From: Clostridium thailandense
GTDB lineage: Bacteria; Bacillota; Clostridia; Clostridiales; Clostridiaceae
Assembly: GCF_019207025.1 (NCBI RefSeq)
Contig: NZ_JAEEGC010000002.1
Span: 1-64,000 of the forward strand
Length of the DNA: 64,000 bases
Direction of reading: 5' to 3'
This document shows positions 19,332 through 29,196 of this stretch, in pieces. The notes under the pieces were generated by a model. It made no database searches and was not told where the DNA came from. It saw only the letters and a program-made list of their open reading frames with translations. A program made the translations under genes and the position numbers. How positions within the stretch are numbered: position 1 is the first letter of the stretch; the number at the start of each line of letters is the position of its first letter.

Positions 19332-20705
19332 TTACTTTCTTAAACTTATTATAAATGATACACCATTCTCTTCATTCTCAGCTTTTATATTACCTTTATA
19401 CATTGTTACTATCCTTTTTACAATATCCAAACCAAGCCCAAAGTTTCCTCCTTTATCTTTACTAAAAGCTTCAAATATGTCTTCAATTTTATCCTCAGGA
19501 ATCTTTTCACCATCATTGTATATAACTATATATTGCTGCTTGTCATCTTCATATGTATTTATCCTTATAACACTTTTTGCATATCTCATTTCATTATCAA
19601 TTATATTTTCCAGTACTACAATCCATTGATCTTCATTACCTATTACCTCTATATCATTAATATCCAATTCAAACTTAATATTTCTTTCGTTATATATAAA
19701 GCTATTGATTACTTTCTCCAATGTATCCTTTATATATACTTTTTCAAATTCATTTTTATGCTTAGCCATGTACTTAATTTTTGTTAAGTACAGCAAATTT
19801 TTAATTCTCTTTTGCATTCTTTCAGCTTCAAAATCAATAACTTTCATAGTACTTTCTAAATCTCCTTTCGGGTAGATACCATCTTCTACAGCCTTCACAT
19901 AGCTCCTAATTACCATCAGTGGTGTTTTTAGATCATGAGAGGATTGCTGCAGCATTGTTTGTTCATATTCATCTTGCCTAACCAGTTCTTTTCTCATTTC
20001 TTCAATAGATCTAGAGAGTTCTCCTATTTCGTCTTTCCTATCTATATTTATGTTCTCATGCCACTGTCTTTTCCCTATCTTTCTTACTCTATTTTCTAGT
20101 TCTTTCAGAGGAATTACAAGTCTTTGAGCTAAATATTTTGCTGCTATGAGACTTATAATAAGTGCAATAACCATTACAGAAAATACCCTTTTGAGCAAAT
20201 TAGCGGCTAATGAATTCCTATAGGAATCCCACATATAAGATACAATAAAATTCCCCTTTTTATTTTTACCACTTACCTTTACTAAATATAGTATTCTACT
20301 AGAGCCTACCTTTTCCGCATACTTTTTAGTACCACTTGACTGCTTTTCAGCCTGGTTCTTTAGCTTTTCTAAAAACCCTTTTGCAGCTTCCTCATCAGGT
20401 ATAAGTTTTTCAATTTTCGTCAAATTTTCTGTGTCATTGGAATAACTCAATCTTACATGTTTAACTTCCCGAATATCATTGCTTGATGCCTCTAGACCAG
20501 CTTCTTCCTTTGGATTAGCTTTACTTAAAGATCTTTGAATTAAACCTTCCTGAGCTGTTTCAATAGTTTTATAGGTCTCATTAGTAAAAAAGCTTTTTAT
20601 TGTTATAGAAAAGTATAAAGCCAACAAAATAAATACAATTAAGATTACTGAGGTAAATACCATCCATATCTGAAAAGCCAGCGGCCAATCTTTTAGTCTT
20701 CTCAT
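19332..20705 (-). CDS. Sensor histidine kinase (OmpR-type partner)
   Basis: 457 aa from ATG 20705, reading MRRLKDWPLAFQIWMVFTSV; an upstream in-frame ATG lies inside the response-regulator gene. Membrane segment at about 11-33, an extracytoplasmic loop to about 165, second membrane segment at about 175-195, HAMP, HisKA with LQQSSHDLKTPLMVIRSYVK (phospho-His) and an ATPase domain ending FGLGLDIVKRIV. It follows its response regulator by 16 nt and forms a normal two-component pair. The stimulus is unknown; the secreted coiled-coil protein and small membrane protein just upstream may be targets. Confidence 0.93.
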   Translation of the reverse strand: MRRLKDWPLAFQIWMVFTSVILIVFILLALYFSITIKSFFTNETYKTIETAQEGLIQRSLSKANPKEEAGLEASSNDIREVKHVRLSYSNDTENLTKIEKLIPDEEAAKGFLEKLKNQAEKQSSGTKKYAEKVGSSRILYLVKVSGKNKKGNFIVSYMWDSYRNSLAANLLKRVFSVMVIALIISLIAAKYLAQRLVIPLKELENRVRKIGKRQWHENINIDRKDEIGELSRSIEEMRKELVRQDEYEQTMLQQSSHDLKTPLMVIRSYVKAVEDGIYPKGDLESTMKVIDFEAERMQKRIKNLLYLTKIKYMAKHKNEFEKVYIKDTLEKVINSFIYNERNIKFELDINDIEVIGNEDQWIVVLENIIDNEMRYAKSVIRINTYEDDKQQYIVIYNDGEKIPEDKIEDIFEAFSKDKGGNFGLGLDIVKRIVTMYKGNIKAENEENGVSFIISLRK

Positions 20706-20721
20706 AAATATACCCTTTCTA

Positions 20722-21384
20722 TCAGGATAGTCTGTATCCATGACCATATATAGTTTCTATCTTTAATTCTGGTAATTTCTTTCTTAGTCTTCTAACTAAA
20801 TCGTCAACAACTCTATCACTTCCAAAATAGTCATCTCCCCATAGCTCATTTAATATATGTTCTCTTGTAATAGCACCGCCTTTTTTATTTATAAGTAGTA
20901 CCAGCAAGTCAAACTCTCTTGAAGTCATGGCTATTTCATCATCCTTAAGCCTTACGATTCTTTTTTCTATATCAATAGTATAATCCTCTAGTTCAATGAT
21001 ATTCTCACCTTTAGAGTTATTATAAACTCTCCTCAATAATTTTTGTACTCTTATAACCAATTCTCTTGGCATAAATGGTTTTGAAATATAGTCATCACTG
21101 CCCATTTCAAGACCAATAATTCTGTCAATATCTTTATCTCTAGCAGATATAAAAATGATAGGAACATTCTTATCTTTTTCTTTTATTTCTTTTAATAGCT
21201 GAAACCCATCTATGTCAGGCAGCATAATATCTAATACCCATAAGTCAGGTTCATTATCTATACTCCCTCTGGCAGATTCACCATTTAAAAAGGCAGTGAC
21301 CTGAAATTCTTCCTTTTCGAGATAAGATTTAAGTATATGGTTTAAGTTTTCCTCATCCTCAACTAAATATATTTGGTAGCTCAT
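20722..21384 (-). CDS. OmpR-family response regulator
   Basis: 220 aa. Receiver at residues 1-118 (IYLVEDEENLN; phospho-Asp in DLWVLDIMLPDIDG; Lys in YISKPF) and a winged-helix DNA-binding domain at about 125-219 (MTSREFDLLVLLINKKGGAI, ending YGHGYRLS). Preceded by GGAGG and followed closely by its kinase. It probably binds direct repeats upstream of its target genes. Confidence 0.94.
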   Translation of the reverse strand: MSYQIYLVEDEENLNHILKSYLEKEEFQVTAFLNGESARGSIDNEPDLWVLDIMLPDIDGFQLLKEIKEKDKNVPIIFISARDKDIDRIIGLEMGSDDYISKPFMPRELVIRVQKLLRRVYNNSKGENIIELEDYTIDIEKRIVRLKDDEIAMTSREFDLLVLLINKKGGAITREHILNELWGDDYFGSDRVVDDLVRRLRKKLPELKIETIYGHGYRLS

Positions 21385-21437
21385 TTTTTAAATCTCCTCC
21401 ATCTGAGTTCTTTTATTCTAAAACACAAAATAAACAA

Positions 21438-21481
21438 CAGTATACACCCTGCTATCTATAGGATATCAATGGTGTATACTG
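21438..21481 (-). terminator. Terminator after the secreted coiled-coil gene
   Basis: CAGTATACACC (21438-21448) pairs perfectly with GGTGTATACTG (21471-21481); on the minus strand it is followed by TTGTTTATTTTGTGTTTT. An 11-bp perfect stem. Confidence 0.75.
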
Positions 21482-21504
21482 AAGTAAAGGTATATTATAT
21501 TATT

Positions 21505-22305
21505 TTAATTTAAGGAATCGAGTATTTGTGTTAGTATTGTACCTCTTTGCTTTATATTTTCTAAAATAGCTGACTTTTTATCAAGTATAGCTTTAAAAGT
21601 GGTCTCAGCTGCTGCATAATCCTTATTTTTGATGTTTTCTTTGTAAGTATTCCATAACTGTGCTTTTTCAGTTTCCTGAGTTTTTATAGTTTGATGTATT
21701 GTCTCAGCCTGCTGAAGTTGACTTTTTACGTTATTTGTCAATTGTTTATTAGCATCCCTCGATGCCTTGATCTGATCCTTTAAAGGTGAAATCTGTGTCT
21801 TAATTGCATCATCTTTAACTTTTATGTCTTTTAATTGACTGTTTAAATCCTGTATTTGTTGTTTAATATTGCTCATTTTATCTGTATCTTTGGCAGTCTT
21901 AGCATCTTTGTATTGGCTTTTTAAAGTAGTCATCTGCTGATGTAATTGTTTTGCTTGATCTACTAAGGCTTTTCTTTGACTAGCCAAATCTTTTAATTTA
22001 GCCACATCATCTGAATTTAACGTTGTTTTTGATTTAAGCTTATCCCTTATTTGTTTAGCCACTGTATTATTGGCATTTTCAGCATCTTTTGTTTGCTGCC
22101 TTAATGTTGTAAGTTGATTCATATAATCAGAATGTACATTTAAAAATGCATCTCTAGCTTGCTTTTGCTCTGGTGTAAGACTTGAGCTTTGAGTAGTTGT
22201 TGTAGTTTGACCAGTAGTACTTGTATCAGTTCCTGCTGCAAATGCTAATGTAGTTGATCCTCCAATTAAAGAAAGTGTGATTAAAATTGACATAAATTTT
22301 TTCAT
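21505..22305 (-). CDS. Secreted coiled-coil protein
   Basis: 266 aa. Signal peptide at residues 1-23 (MKKFMSILITLSLIGGSTTL, cut near AFA-A), a Thr/Ser/Gln-rich linker, then almost entirely charged alpha-helical coiled coil rich in K, Q, D and T from about 45 to the end. I recognise no enzyme domain. AAGGAGG lies 8 nt before the ATG. It forms a probable two-gene unit with the small membrane protein upstream and sits beside an OmpR-type system, so it may belong to an envelope-stress response. That is inference from position only. Confidence 0.8.
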   Translation of the reverse strand: MKKFMSILITLSLIGGSTTLAFAAGTDTSTTGQTTTTTQSSSLTPEQKQARDAFLNVHSDYMNQLTTLRQQTKDAENANNTVAKQIRDKLKSKTTLNSDDVAKLKDLASQRKALVDQAKQLHQQMTTLKSQYKDAKTAKDTDKMSNIKQQIQDLNSQLKDIKVKDDAIKTQISPLKDQIKASRDANKQLTNNVKSQLQQAETIHQTIKTQETEKAQLWNTYKENIKNKDYAAAETTFKAILDKKSAILENIKQRGTILTQILDSLN

Positions 22306-22328
22306 TTCTTTATCCTCCTTAAAATTAA

Positions 22329-22607
22329 TTACTTTATATCATCATTTAATAATAAATTAGTTTCACTTGGAGTAAGCTGCTTTGTTTGATCCTCTACTGA
22401 ATCTAGTTGAGTAGGAGTATCCTCTGCTGAAGAATTTATTAAATCGTTATCTGTAATACTTTTTACATCTTTAGTTGTAATAGTGTTAACAGACGTTACA
22501 TTACTGAATTTTTGTTTTGTGATTTTTCCGCTAACTGACAAACCAGCAAATATCAATACTGATATAATCATCACGCCTACTAATTTCAAAGCAAATCTTT
22601 TTTTCAA
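22329..22607 (-). CDS. Small membrane-anchored protein
   Basis: About 92 aa if read from TTG 22607, which has GAGG 8 nt upstream; ATG 22613 is the alternative. A basic N-terminus and one membrane segment (LKLVGVMIISVLIFAGLSVS) are followed by a polar Ser/Thr/Asp-rich extracytoplasmic tail. No known family is recognised. It lies 23 nt upstream of the secreted coiled-coil gene and is probably cotranscribed. Confidence 0.65.
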   Translation of the reverse strand: MKKRFALKLVGVMIISVLIFAGLSVSGKITKQKFSNVTSVNTITTKDVKSITDNDLINSSAEDTPTQLDSVEDQTKQLTPSETNLLLNDDIK

Positions 22608-22699
22608 TATCATCACCTCGGTTTAAATTATATTTTAATTATATATAAACTTTATGGTGGAAATACTAAATAATTATGTGAAATTGTGTGAATATGAAG

Positions 22700-22720
22700 A
22701 TTTGTGATGAGCTCACAAAT
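22700..22720. promoter_or_regulatory. Inverted repeat upstream of the CDF gene and small membrane gene
   Basis: ATTTGTGA and TCACAAAT, 8-nt perfect arms around TGAGC, lie in the divergent gap. It has the size of a dimeric regulator site; the regulator is unknown. Confidence 0.4.
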
Positions 22721-22883
22721 GTATCAGATAAAATTATTCACGTATAAATTCCTTTAAAGGTCTAAAAGTCAAGGAAAATATAGATTTATAAATAAGATAG
22801 GCTGAAAAAATAATTGCTTATATTTTCATGTAAAAAAGGTAATACTAGAATTGACAAATTTAGATTATACGAGGTATTTAAGT

Positions 22884-23801
22884 ATGCTATCAGAACTTCT
22901 AATTAGTAGATTTATAAAAGATTATAAAAATGTAGAGAATCCTAAAGTTAGAGATAAATATGGGTACTTAGGTGGCACCATGGGAATTTTAATCAATATA
23001 ATATTAGCTGGATCAAAGCTTGTAATTGGAAGAGTATCTAATAGTATCTCCCTTATTGCAGATGCTATGAATAACTTATCGGATGCAACTTCTTCTGTTA
23101 TTACCATTGTCGGATTTAAGCTTGCATCAAAACCTGCAGATAAGGAACATCCTTTTGGTCATGGACGAGTCGAATATATATCTGGACTATTAATTTCATT
23201 TATTGTTTTATTCATAGGCATTGAATTTGTTAAATCATCCTATAAGAGAATAATAAATCCTGTTAAAACTGAATTTCAATGGGTTTATCTAGCTGTTTTG
23301 TTATTTTCCATAGTGATAAAAATATGGATAAGTAAATTTAATAAAACTATAGCAAAATCAATTAATTCCTCTGCACTTCAGGCATCTTCAATTGAGGCCT
23401 TTGTAGATGTAATTATATGTGCCTGCATAATCTTTTCATTAATTTTATCAAGATACACTAACTTGGTCGTAGATGGGTATATAGGTTTATTAGTTTCAAT
23501 GTTTATCTTATATTCAGGCTACATATTAATAAAAGACACTCTCAATCCCCTACTTGGAGAAGCTCCAGATCCTCAATTGGTAGAAAACATAGCTCTTAAA
23601 GTTAAAGAGTATGACTTCATTGAAGGCGTACATGATTTAGTAATTCATAACTACGGTCCACGAAAAATTTTAGCTTCTATTCATGCGGAAGTACCTAGAG
23701 ATGTTTCATTGGAAGAAATCCACAGAATTATAGATAAAGCAGAAAAAGAAATTTCCGAAGATTTAAATATTCATTTAATAATACATATAGAACCAGTATA
23801 A
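22884..23801 (+). CDS. Cation diffusion facilitator (CDF) metal exporter
   Basis: 305 aa from ATG 22884 (GAGG 9 nt upstream); TTG 22851 would add 11 residues without a clear ribosome site. Six membrane segments are expected; the transport site DAMNNLSDATSS (near residue 55) and HPFGHGRVEYISG (near 90) match the metal-binding DxxxD and HxxxD signatures. The C-terminal cytoplasmic domain (about 210-305) contains HDLVIHNYGPRKILASIHAE. CDF proteins export Zn, Fe, Mn or similar ions by proton antiport; specificity cannot be read here. A palindrome upstream may be its operator. Confidence 0.92.
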   Translation: MLSELLISRFIKDYKNVENPKVRDKYGYLGGTMGILINIILAGSKLVIGRVSNSISLIADAMNNLSDATSSVITIVGFKLASKPADKEHPFGHGRVEYISGLLISFIVLFIGIEFVKSSYKRIINPVKTEFQWVYLAVLLFSIVIKIWISKFNKTIAKSINSSALQASSIEAFVDVIICACIIFSLILSRYTNLVVDGYIGLLVSMFILYSGYILIKDTLNPLLGEAPDPQLVENIALKVKEYDFIEGVHDLVIHNYGPRKILASIHAEVPRDVSLEEIHRIIDKAEKEISEDLNIHLIIHIEPV

Positions 23802-23837
23802 TAATTTATGATTAATTAAACTAACCTATTATTTATA

Positions 23838-23968
23838 TATAGATACCCATACCAGACAATAGACTTATACTTAGAGAGGTGTTTCCAAAGCTGAAAGCCA
23901 CATATAAAACTTTTTGTCATACTGAAGCTTGGAAACATCTCCCGGAGCATAAGTCTACTTTCGTCCGT
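23838..23968 (+). repeat. Interspersed structured repeat element, full copy (R3)
   Basis: Opens TATAGATACCCATACCAGA. Outer stem TAGACTTAT (23860-23868) pairs with ATAAGTCTA (23949-23957). Inner stem GAGGTGTTTCCAA (23876-23888) pairs with TTGGAAACATCTC (23929-23941). Conserved tail CGGAGCATAAGTCTACTTTC and CGTCCGT. Copy R4 at 37163-37269 keeps both stems with compensating changes. Confidence 0.75.
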
Positions 23969-23982
23969 GTTTGTTTTCTATA

Positions 23983-24375
23983 TTAAGCCTTTCCTCTAAA
24001 CTCATTTCCACATTTCTTACAGGTAATAACTACCTTTCCTTTCTTTCTAGGAACCCTCAGTTTCTGAGAACACTTTGGGCATTTAAATATTTTATATTGA
24101 CGAAATCCTATAATAGATGATTTACATCTATAGAAACTGCGTTTTATAGTGAAAAAACAATTTTCAAATGCTAATAATTCTCTCTGTCTTTTATATTTGT
24201 TCTTTGACAGTATTCTCCAAGTTCCATAAATAAGTATAGCGTATCCAGCTATGATAGTATATTTGCTGATAGAAAGTATAAATCCTAAAATGAACAAACA
24301 CTTAGAAAAATTATCAAAGCCATAAGAATCTCTTAAATAGTATGAAATTTTATATAAGTAATTTCTAAAATTCAA
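23983..24375 (-). CDS. Zinc-ribbon membrane protein
   Basis: 130 aa from TTG 24375, preceded by GGAGGAGG with good spacing. An N-terminal amphipathic stretch and membrane segment(s) at about 27-50 (LFILGFILSISKYTIIAGYA), then a basic region, and a C-terminal zinc ribbon CPKC (about 99-102) and CKKC (about 118-121). Related small proteins are common in clostridia and have no assigned role. It stands alone. Confidence 0.75.
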   Translation of the reverse strand: MNFRNYLYKISYYLRDSYGFDNFSKCLFILGFILSISKYTIIAGYAILIYGTWRILSKNKYKRQRELLAFENCFFTIKRSFYRCKSSIIGFRQYKIFKCPKCSQKLRVPRKKGKVVITCKKCGNEFRGKA

Positions 24376-24538
24376 TAAAATCCTCCTCCATCATCATTGC
24401 TAAAAATTGTTATATAGAACTGCACGACTTATAGGTATATTCTTTATGTAGATATAGATTATCATATATAGTATATGTTTTCAATAAACATTATATTAAT
24501 TTTAAGTAAACTTATTATACGTTACTTAGTACTCTTTA

Positions 24539-26152
24539 TCAGAATGCAATTTGAGCACCATAGAGAATTAATCCAAAAATTAATGTTAAAATTAGAGCAA
24601 TAGGCAGTATTTTTCTTAATACAGTTCCCTCCTTTCCAAGAACTCCTGCAGTAGTCGTTCCTAGAACAATGTTTCCGGGAGATATCGCAGTTCCAATAGC
24701 ACCTCCAGCAGTATGAGCACCTAAGATTGCTGAAGCTTTTAAATTAAGAATTTTTGAGGTTGTTAATTGAAAGTCTCCAAAAATTATATTAGATGACATA
24801 TTACTGCCTGTCATAAAAGAACCCAAAAGTCCTATGAAAGGATCTATTATAGAATAATAGGAACCAAGAACTTTAGCAATACCTAATGAAAGCACTGTGG
24901 TCTGACCTGTTCCTCCCATAACTTTAGACATCATTATTAGTGACATTACTGCCATACTTGAAGGTATTGTCTTTTTTACAGCTCTTTTCAAAATAGATTT
25001 ACCAGATTCTCCTGTAAGATACCCCTTGCTTAAATAATATACAAATCCACATACAGCTGAAATAAATAGAAATGTTCCTGCATTCGTTAAAGGCTTTATA
25101 GGTAAGTACGACTCCACTCCTAGATTTACAACACCATAACCAGTTCTAGTTTCATTAAAGTTTAACGCTATGCTCCAATGTCCTAAAAAACTATTTATTT
25201 TAGGAATTAGAAGCACTACTAAGGTTATTACTGTCATAACATAATATGGTATAAATGCTTGATGAATATTCATATTTTCCTTAACACTAAAGACCATTTC
25301 TTTTCTACTTAAATTCCTGCTCATTATTTTACTATTTTCTATCTCCCAATGTTTTTTGTAATATCTACTTCTACTTAAGAGTAAGAAAGCAGCAAGTGCA
25401 ATACAACTAGGAATAAAGCAGGCTAGTACTTGATTTATCTGACAAAATAAAAGTTGTCCACCACCTTGAACTGTTGAAATAATCAATATTGCTAAAAAGC
25501 CTTTTCTGACAGCTTTTTTTCCACCATAAAACCAACATATTACTGTAATTGCAGTAATATTTAAAATCCATATAAAACTACAAGCAAAAAAAGCAGTTTG
25601 CTTTATTAACAGTATATCTTTTATTCCTGTTTGCATAATAAGAGATAACCAAGCAATTGCAAGAGTACCAAAAGTACCAGCCCAGCTGTGTCCTAATAAG
25701 GGGATTATAACTGCCCACATAGGCTTAACACCTATACCAACTAATAGAGGAGCTGTAACAGCAACTGGCACTCCGAAACCTGTTACTCCTTGAAGAAAGC
25801 TTGCAAAAACAACTCCAATTCCTATAATTCTAAGAAGTTCATTTGGTGCAATCTTCTCCATGCTATTTTTTAGAACTTTAAAGGCCTTCGCTTCATTAGT
25901 GACTTCATACATCAAAATAGCCGTAAATATAATAATTATAATTGTAAATGCATTCCACATAGCTTTTAATAATTCTGTGCTTATAACAACCATTCCTGCT
26001 TTAAAAAATATAATACTATTTATTATAGTAATAATGAGTCCAATTGGAGCCGCCTTAGGTGCGCCCCATTGAAACTTAATCATCAAAATAAGAAGAATCA
26101 GTATGGGGAACAGCGCTAATATCCACATCGTTATACTTATTGGTAAATTCAT
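24539..26152 (-). CDS. lctP: L-lactate permease family transporter
   Basis: 537 aa, standard length for the LctP/LldP family. Around 12-14 membrane segments; recognisable blocks are GFGVPVAVTAPLLVGIGVKP (near 125) and the C-terminal GAHTAGGAIGTAISPGNIVL (near 480), both signatures of the family. It would import lactate (or glycolate) with a proton. No lactate dehydrogenase or LutR-type regulator is adjacent. Start ATG 26152 follows GGTGG. Confidence 0.92.
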   Translation of the reverse strand: MNLPISITMWILALFPILILLILMIKFQWGAPKAAPIGLIITIINSIIFFKAGMVVISTELLKAMWNAFTIIIIIFTAILMYEVTNEAKAFKVLKNSMEKIAPNELLRIIGIGVVFASFLQGVTGFGVPVAVTAPLLVGIGVKPMWAVIIPLLGHSWAGTFGTLAIAWLSLIMQTGIKDILLIKQTAFFACSFIWILNITAITVICWFYGGKKAVRKGFLAILIISTVQGGGQLLFCQINQVLACFIPSCIALAAFLLLSRSRYYKKHWEIENSKIMSRNLSRKEMVFSVKENMNIHQAFIPYYVMTVITLVVLLIPKINSFLGHWSIALNFNETRTGYGVVNLGVESYLPIKPLTNAGTFLFISAVCGFVYYLSKGYLTGESGKSILKRAVKKTIPSSMAVMSLIMMSKVMGGTGQTTVLSLGIAKVLGSYYSIIDPFIGLLGSFMTGSNMSSNIIFGDFQLTTSKILNLKASAILGAHTAGGAIGTAISPGNIVLGTTTAGVLGKEGTVLRKILPIALILTLIFGLILYGAQIAF

Positions 26153-26262
26153 ATAAACACCACCTTATAGACTTACATATATCTATGTAATACCATAGTT
26201 ATCCTAATATGTAAATGTCAAAGTTCTGACTTATAAAATCAAGAAATAGCAACTAACATAAT

Positions 26263-26299
26263 AAACCCAGTAGAAAGCAAATAATTTCTACTGGGTTTT
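26263..26299 (-). terminator. Terminator after ftsH
   Basis: AAACCCAGTAGAAA (26263-26276) pairs perfectly with TTTCTACTGGGTTT (26285-26298), a 14-bp stem with a T tail in the plus reading and A/T-rich flank on the minus strand. Confidence 0.8.
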
Positions 26300-26340
26300 G
26301 TAACTTTTTATTTCAAATATATATAGTTATTATGTCTAAA

Positions 26341-28161
26341 TTATCTAGGTATGGAGTTTAATATTTCCATAAATTCATCACCCATTATAGTCTCTTTATG
26401 AAGAAGATGTGATGAAATCTTGCAAAGTGCTTCCATATTATCCTTTAAAATACTTAATGATTTTTCATAGCAGCTATTTATAATTTGAAGAACTTCTTTA
26501 TCAATTTCTGCTGAAGTTTCAGTAGAGCAAGTCTGGACTGGTCTTCCGTCTAGATATCTATTTTGTATGGATTCCAAACCCATCATGCCAAATTTATCTG
26601 ACATACCATATATAGTTACCATCTGTCTTGCAATTCCAGTAGCTCTTTCAATGTCATTTGAAGCTCCTGTAGTTACTTTTTTAAAGACAATCTCTTCAGC
26701 TGCTCTACCAGCTAAAAGAACTACTATTTGCTCTACTAATTCATCCTTAGAAATAAGAAATTTTTCTTTCTCTGGCATTTGCATTGTATAGCCTAGTGCT
26801 CCCATTGTTCTTGGAATAATCGTAATTTTATGCACTGGCTGTGTTTGCTTTTGCAAGGCAGCTGCGAGAGCATGACCTACCTCGTGAAAGGCGACTAAGC
26901 TCTTTTCCTCTTCTGTCATAATTCTGTCTTTCTTCTCCTTACCTGCTATAACAGTCTCCACAGCTTCAAATAAATCCTCCTGTCTAACTATGTCTCTGCC
27001 CATTCTTACAGCTCTTAAAGCTGCTTCATTTACCATATTAGCAAGGTCCGCTCCAACAGCACCTGCAGTAGCTAATGCTATTTCTCCAAAATTCACTCTG
27101 CTGTCAAGCTTAACATTTTTTCCATGAACTTTAAGTATCTCTTCCCTACCTTTAAGATCGGGTTTATCCACAATAACTCTTCGGTCAAATCTTCCAGGTC
27201 GTAAAAGAGCTTTATCTAGTATCTCTGGTCTATTAGTTGCCGCAAGTATAACAACACCTTTTGATGAATCAAATCCATCCATTTCCGCAAGTAGTTGGTT
27301 TAAGGTTTGTTCACGCTCATCATTTCCACCAAGCTTGCTATCACGACTTTTTCCTATTGCATCTATTTCATCAATGAACACAATACAAGGAGCATTTTTC
27401 TCCGCTTGTTGAAACAAATCCCTAACTCTTGAAGCACCAACCCCCACAAACATCTCAACAAAATCTGAACCGGATAAAGAAAAGAATGGTACATTTGCTT
27501 CTCCTGCTACTGCTTTAGCAAGCAAGGTCTTTCCAGTTCCAGGAGGCCCAACTAATAATGCTCCCTTAGGTAGCTTTGCTCCAATCTCAGTATATTTTGA
27601 TGGCTTATGGAGAAAGTCTACAATTTCATTAAGTGACTCCTTTGCCTCTTCTTGGCCGGCTACATCATTGAAAGTAATTCCAGTCTTTTTCTCAATATAT
27701 ACCTTTGCGTTACTCTTCCCAAAGGACATAGCGCCGCCTCCCATTTTCTTGCCTAAAGATTTCATTAAGAATCCACCTAGAAAATAGAACATAGCAAAAG
27801 GTAATATCCATGAGAGTATAAAGGTTAAAATAGGAGATTGCATATTTTTAACCGGTGTTGAAAATTTTACTCCAGCTGAATGAAGTTTTTCAACTAGTTG
27901 TGGATCATTTAAAGTACCAGTATAGTAAATTTTCTTATCACTAGATGAAGAATTCTGAGTGTCTTTTGGAGTTATTAAAATTCTATCATCTTCAATCTCT
28001 ACTGATTCTATCTGTTTGTTTTGAACCATCGTAAGAAACGTACCATAGTCTATTTCTTGAGAAGCAGACTTAAAAATCCAGGTTACAGCCACATTTATTA
28101 GCAGTGTAACAATTAAAGTGGCCACAATATAACTTGCTAAACGCTTTTTCTTTTGCAACAT
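26341..28161 (-). CDS. ftsH: ATP-dependent zinc metalloprotease FtsH
   Basis: 606 aa membrane AAA protease that degrades damaged or regulatory membrane and cytosolic proteins. Membrane segments at about 9-30 and 108-130 flank an extracytoplasmic domain; Walker A GPPGTGKT at 205-212, Walker B VFIDEID near 261-267, second region of homology ending RPGRFDRR near 321-328, and zinc site HEVGH at 426-430 (most FtsH have HEAGH; the ligands are kept). The C-terminal tail is short. It is isolated from tilS/hpt, where the main clostridial ftsH usually lies, and faces a tetR gene, so it may be a second, regulated paralogue. GGAGG precedes the ATG. Confidence 0.95.
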   Translation of the reverse strand: MLQKKKRLASYIVATLIVTLLINVAVTWIFKSASQEIDYGTFLTMVQNKQIESVEIEDDRILITPKDTQNSSSSDKKIYYTGTLNDPQLVEKLHSAGVKFSTPVKNMQSPILTFILSWILPFAMFYFLGGFLMKSLGKKMGGGAMSFGKSNAKVYIEKKTGITFNDVAGQEEAKESLNEIVDFLHKPSKYTEIGAKLPKGALLVGPPGTGKTLLAKAVAGEANVPFFSLSGSDFVEMFVGVGASRVRDLFQQAEKNAPCIVFIDEIDAIGKSRDSKLGGNDEREQTLNQLLAEMDGFDSSKGVVILAATNRPEILDKALLRPGRFDRRVIVDKPDLKGREEILKVHGKNVKLDSRVNFGEIALATAGAVGADLANMVNEAALRAVRMGRDIVRQEDLFEAVETVIAGKEKKDRIMTEEEKSLVAFHEVGHALAAALQKQTQPVHKITIIPRTMGALGYTMQMPEKEKFLISKDELVEQIVVLLAGRAAEEIVFKKVTTGASNDIERATGIARQMVTIYGMSDKFGMMGLESIQNRYLDGRPVQTCSTETSAEIDKEVLQIINSCYEKSLSILKDNMEALCKISSHLLHKETIMGDEFMEILNSIPR

Positions 28162-28227
28162 AATCTTCCTCCTTAAAACTTAATTATTACTTCTATCCTA
28201 TTCATACTTATTACCCCAATCGTTTCC

Positions 28228-28256
28228 TTGACAAGCATTTTTTACTTTGATAAGAT
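28228..28256 (+). promoter_or_regulatory. Promoter of the tetR gene
   Basis: TTGACA (28228-28233) and TAAGAT (28251-28256) with 17-nt spacing, followed at once by the operator-like palindrome. Confidence 0.7.
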
Positions 28257-28261
28257 TAACT

Positions 28262-28277
28262 TACCGTCTGGTCGGTA
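28262..28277. promoter_or_regulatory. TetR-type operator between ftsH and tetR
   Basis: TACCGTCTGGTCGGTA, with TACCG/CGGTA arms, resembles operators of many TetR-family repressors. It covers the expected transcription start of tetR and lies about 100 nt upstream of ftsH on the other strand. Confidence 0.65.
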
Positions 28278-28362
28278 TCTATTGTTATTATACTATAACA
28301 TAATTTATACTCTTATTAAAGAGTGAAAATTGTTAATTTTTTTGAAAGGAGAAGTTAATATT

Positions 28363-28902
28363 ATGAATAGTTCAAGTAAGGAAAGAATCCTAAATGTAGC
28401 AAATAAAGTTATTGCAGAAAAAGGCCTGAATTGCTTCACCTTAGATGAAGTTGCAAAAGCAGCTGGCATAAGCAAAGGTGGACTGCTGCATCACTATCCA
28501 AGCAAGGACAAATTAATCAAAGCACTTATAGAAAATTACATTACTTTATTCCAGTCTAGAGTTTCTGAAAGAGAGAAAACTCTATCCGAAGCTTCTCCTT
28601 GTAACTGGCTGGTATCTTTTATTTATGAGCAATTCAATCAATGTAAACTTGATACAAACACTATGTACTGTCTTCTTGCTGCAGTTGCCTCAAAGCAAGA
28701 CCTTCTTCATCCTGTCCTAGAAAAACGTAAAGAATGGATTGAGAAAATCAATGACTGTAAAGATCCAATTATGGCACTGATAATAAGTTTTGCATGTGAT
28801 GGTATAGCATTTTCTAACCTTTTAGGACTGGAAGTGTTTCCAGAGAATACAAAAGCTGAGCTTATGGAAAGACTCGTCAACTTATCAAAGGAATGCTATT
28901 GA
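28363..28902 (+). CDS. TetR-family transcriptional regulator
   Basis: 179 aa from ATG 28363, which has GAAAGGAG upstream; an earlier TTG lacks a ribosome site. The N-terminal helix-turn-helix (about 1-55) reads RILNVANKVIAEKGLNCFTL and DEVAKAAGISKGGLLHHYPS, the classic TetR HTH. The C-terminal ligand domain resembles the TetR_C group with a Cys-containing LLAAVASKQDLLHP segment. An operator-like palindrome overlaps its own promoter and lies in the gap to divergent ftsH, so autorepression and control of ftsH are both plausible. Confidence 0.92.
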   Translation: MNSSSKERILNVANKVIAEKGLNCFTLDEVAKAAGISKGGLLHHYPSKDKLIKALIENYITLFQSRVSEREKTLSEASPCNWLVSFIYEQFNQCKLDTNTMYCLLAAVASKQDLLHPVLEKRKEWIEKINDCKDPIMALIISFACDGIAFSNLLGLEVFPENTKAELMERLVNLSKECY

Positions 28903-28925
28903 TTTCTATTTTTCGATAATTTATT

Positions 28926-28970
28926 GAGGCAGATATAATAATAAAATTACTCTTATATCTGCCTCTTAAT
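28926..28970. terminator. Bidirectional terminator after tetR
   Basis: GAGGCAGATATAA (28926-28938) pairs with TTATATCTGCCTC (28953-28965), followed by TTAATTTTAATTT. Confidence 0.8.
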
Positions 28971-28971
28971 T

Positions 28972-29196
28972 TTAATTTATTAAATCTAATATGAATAGAA
29001 TTAAACAATATTTTTGCTTTTGATCAAAGCAACGTTGATTTACAGTAAACTTTACTATCTTTGCTACATATTTTATTGCATTTAAGTCATTAAGCGCTTC
29101 TCCATATGTTTCATACCTCTCTTTTTCCCAGGAAATATTTGTATTTAAGTCTGTTCTATTTAATGCATCACCATCTAATATTAATACCTTTAACAT
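28972..29196 (-). pseudogene. Truncated response-regulator receiver remnant
   Basis: 74 codons starting MLKVLILDGDALNRTDLNTN and continuing SWEKERYETYGEALNDLNA, which matches the first beta-alpha part of YesN/AraC-type receivers (usually LKVLIVDDE, then WEKEGFE-x-GEA-x-NGEEAL). The second acidic residue and everything after about residue 40, including the phospho-Asp, are lost. A weak ribosome site (AGGAAGATAGG) remains. Most likely a decayed gene. Confidence 0.6.
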
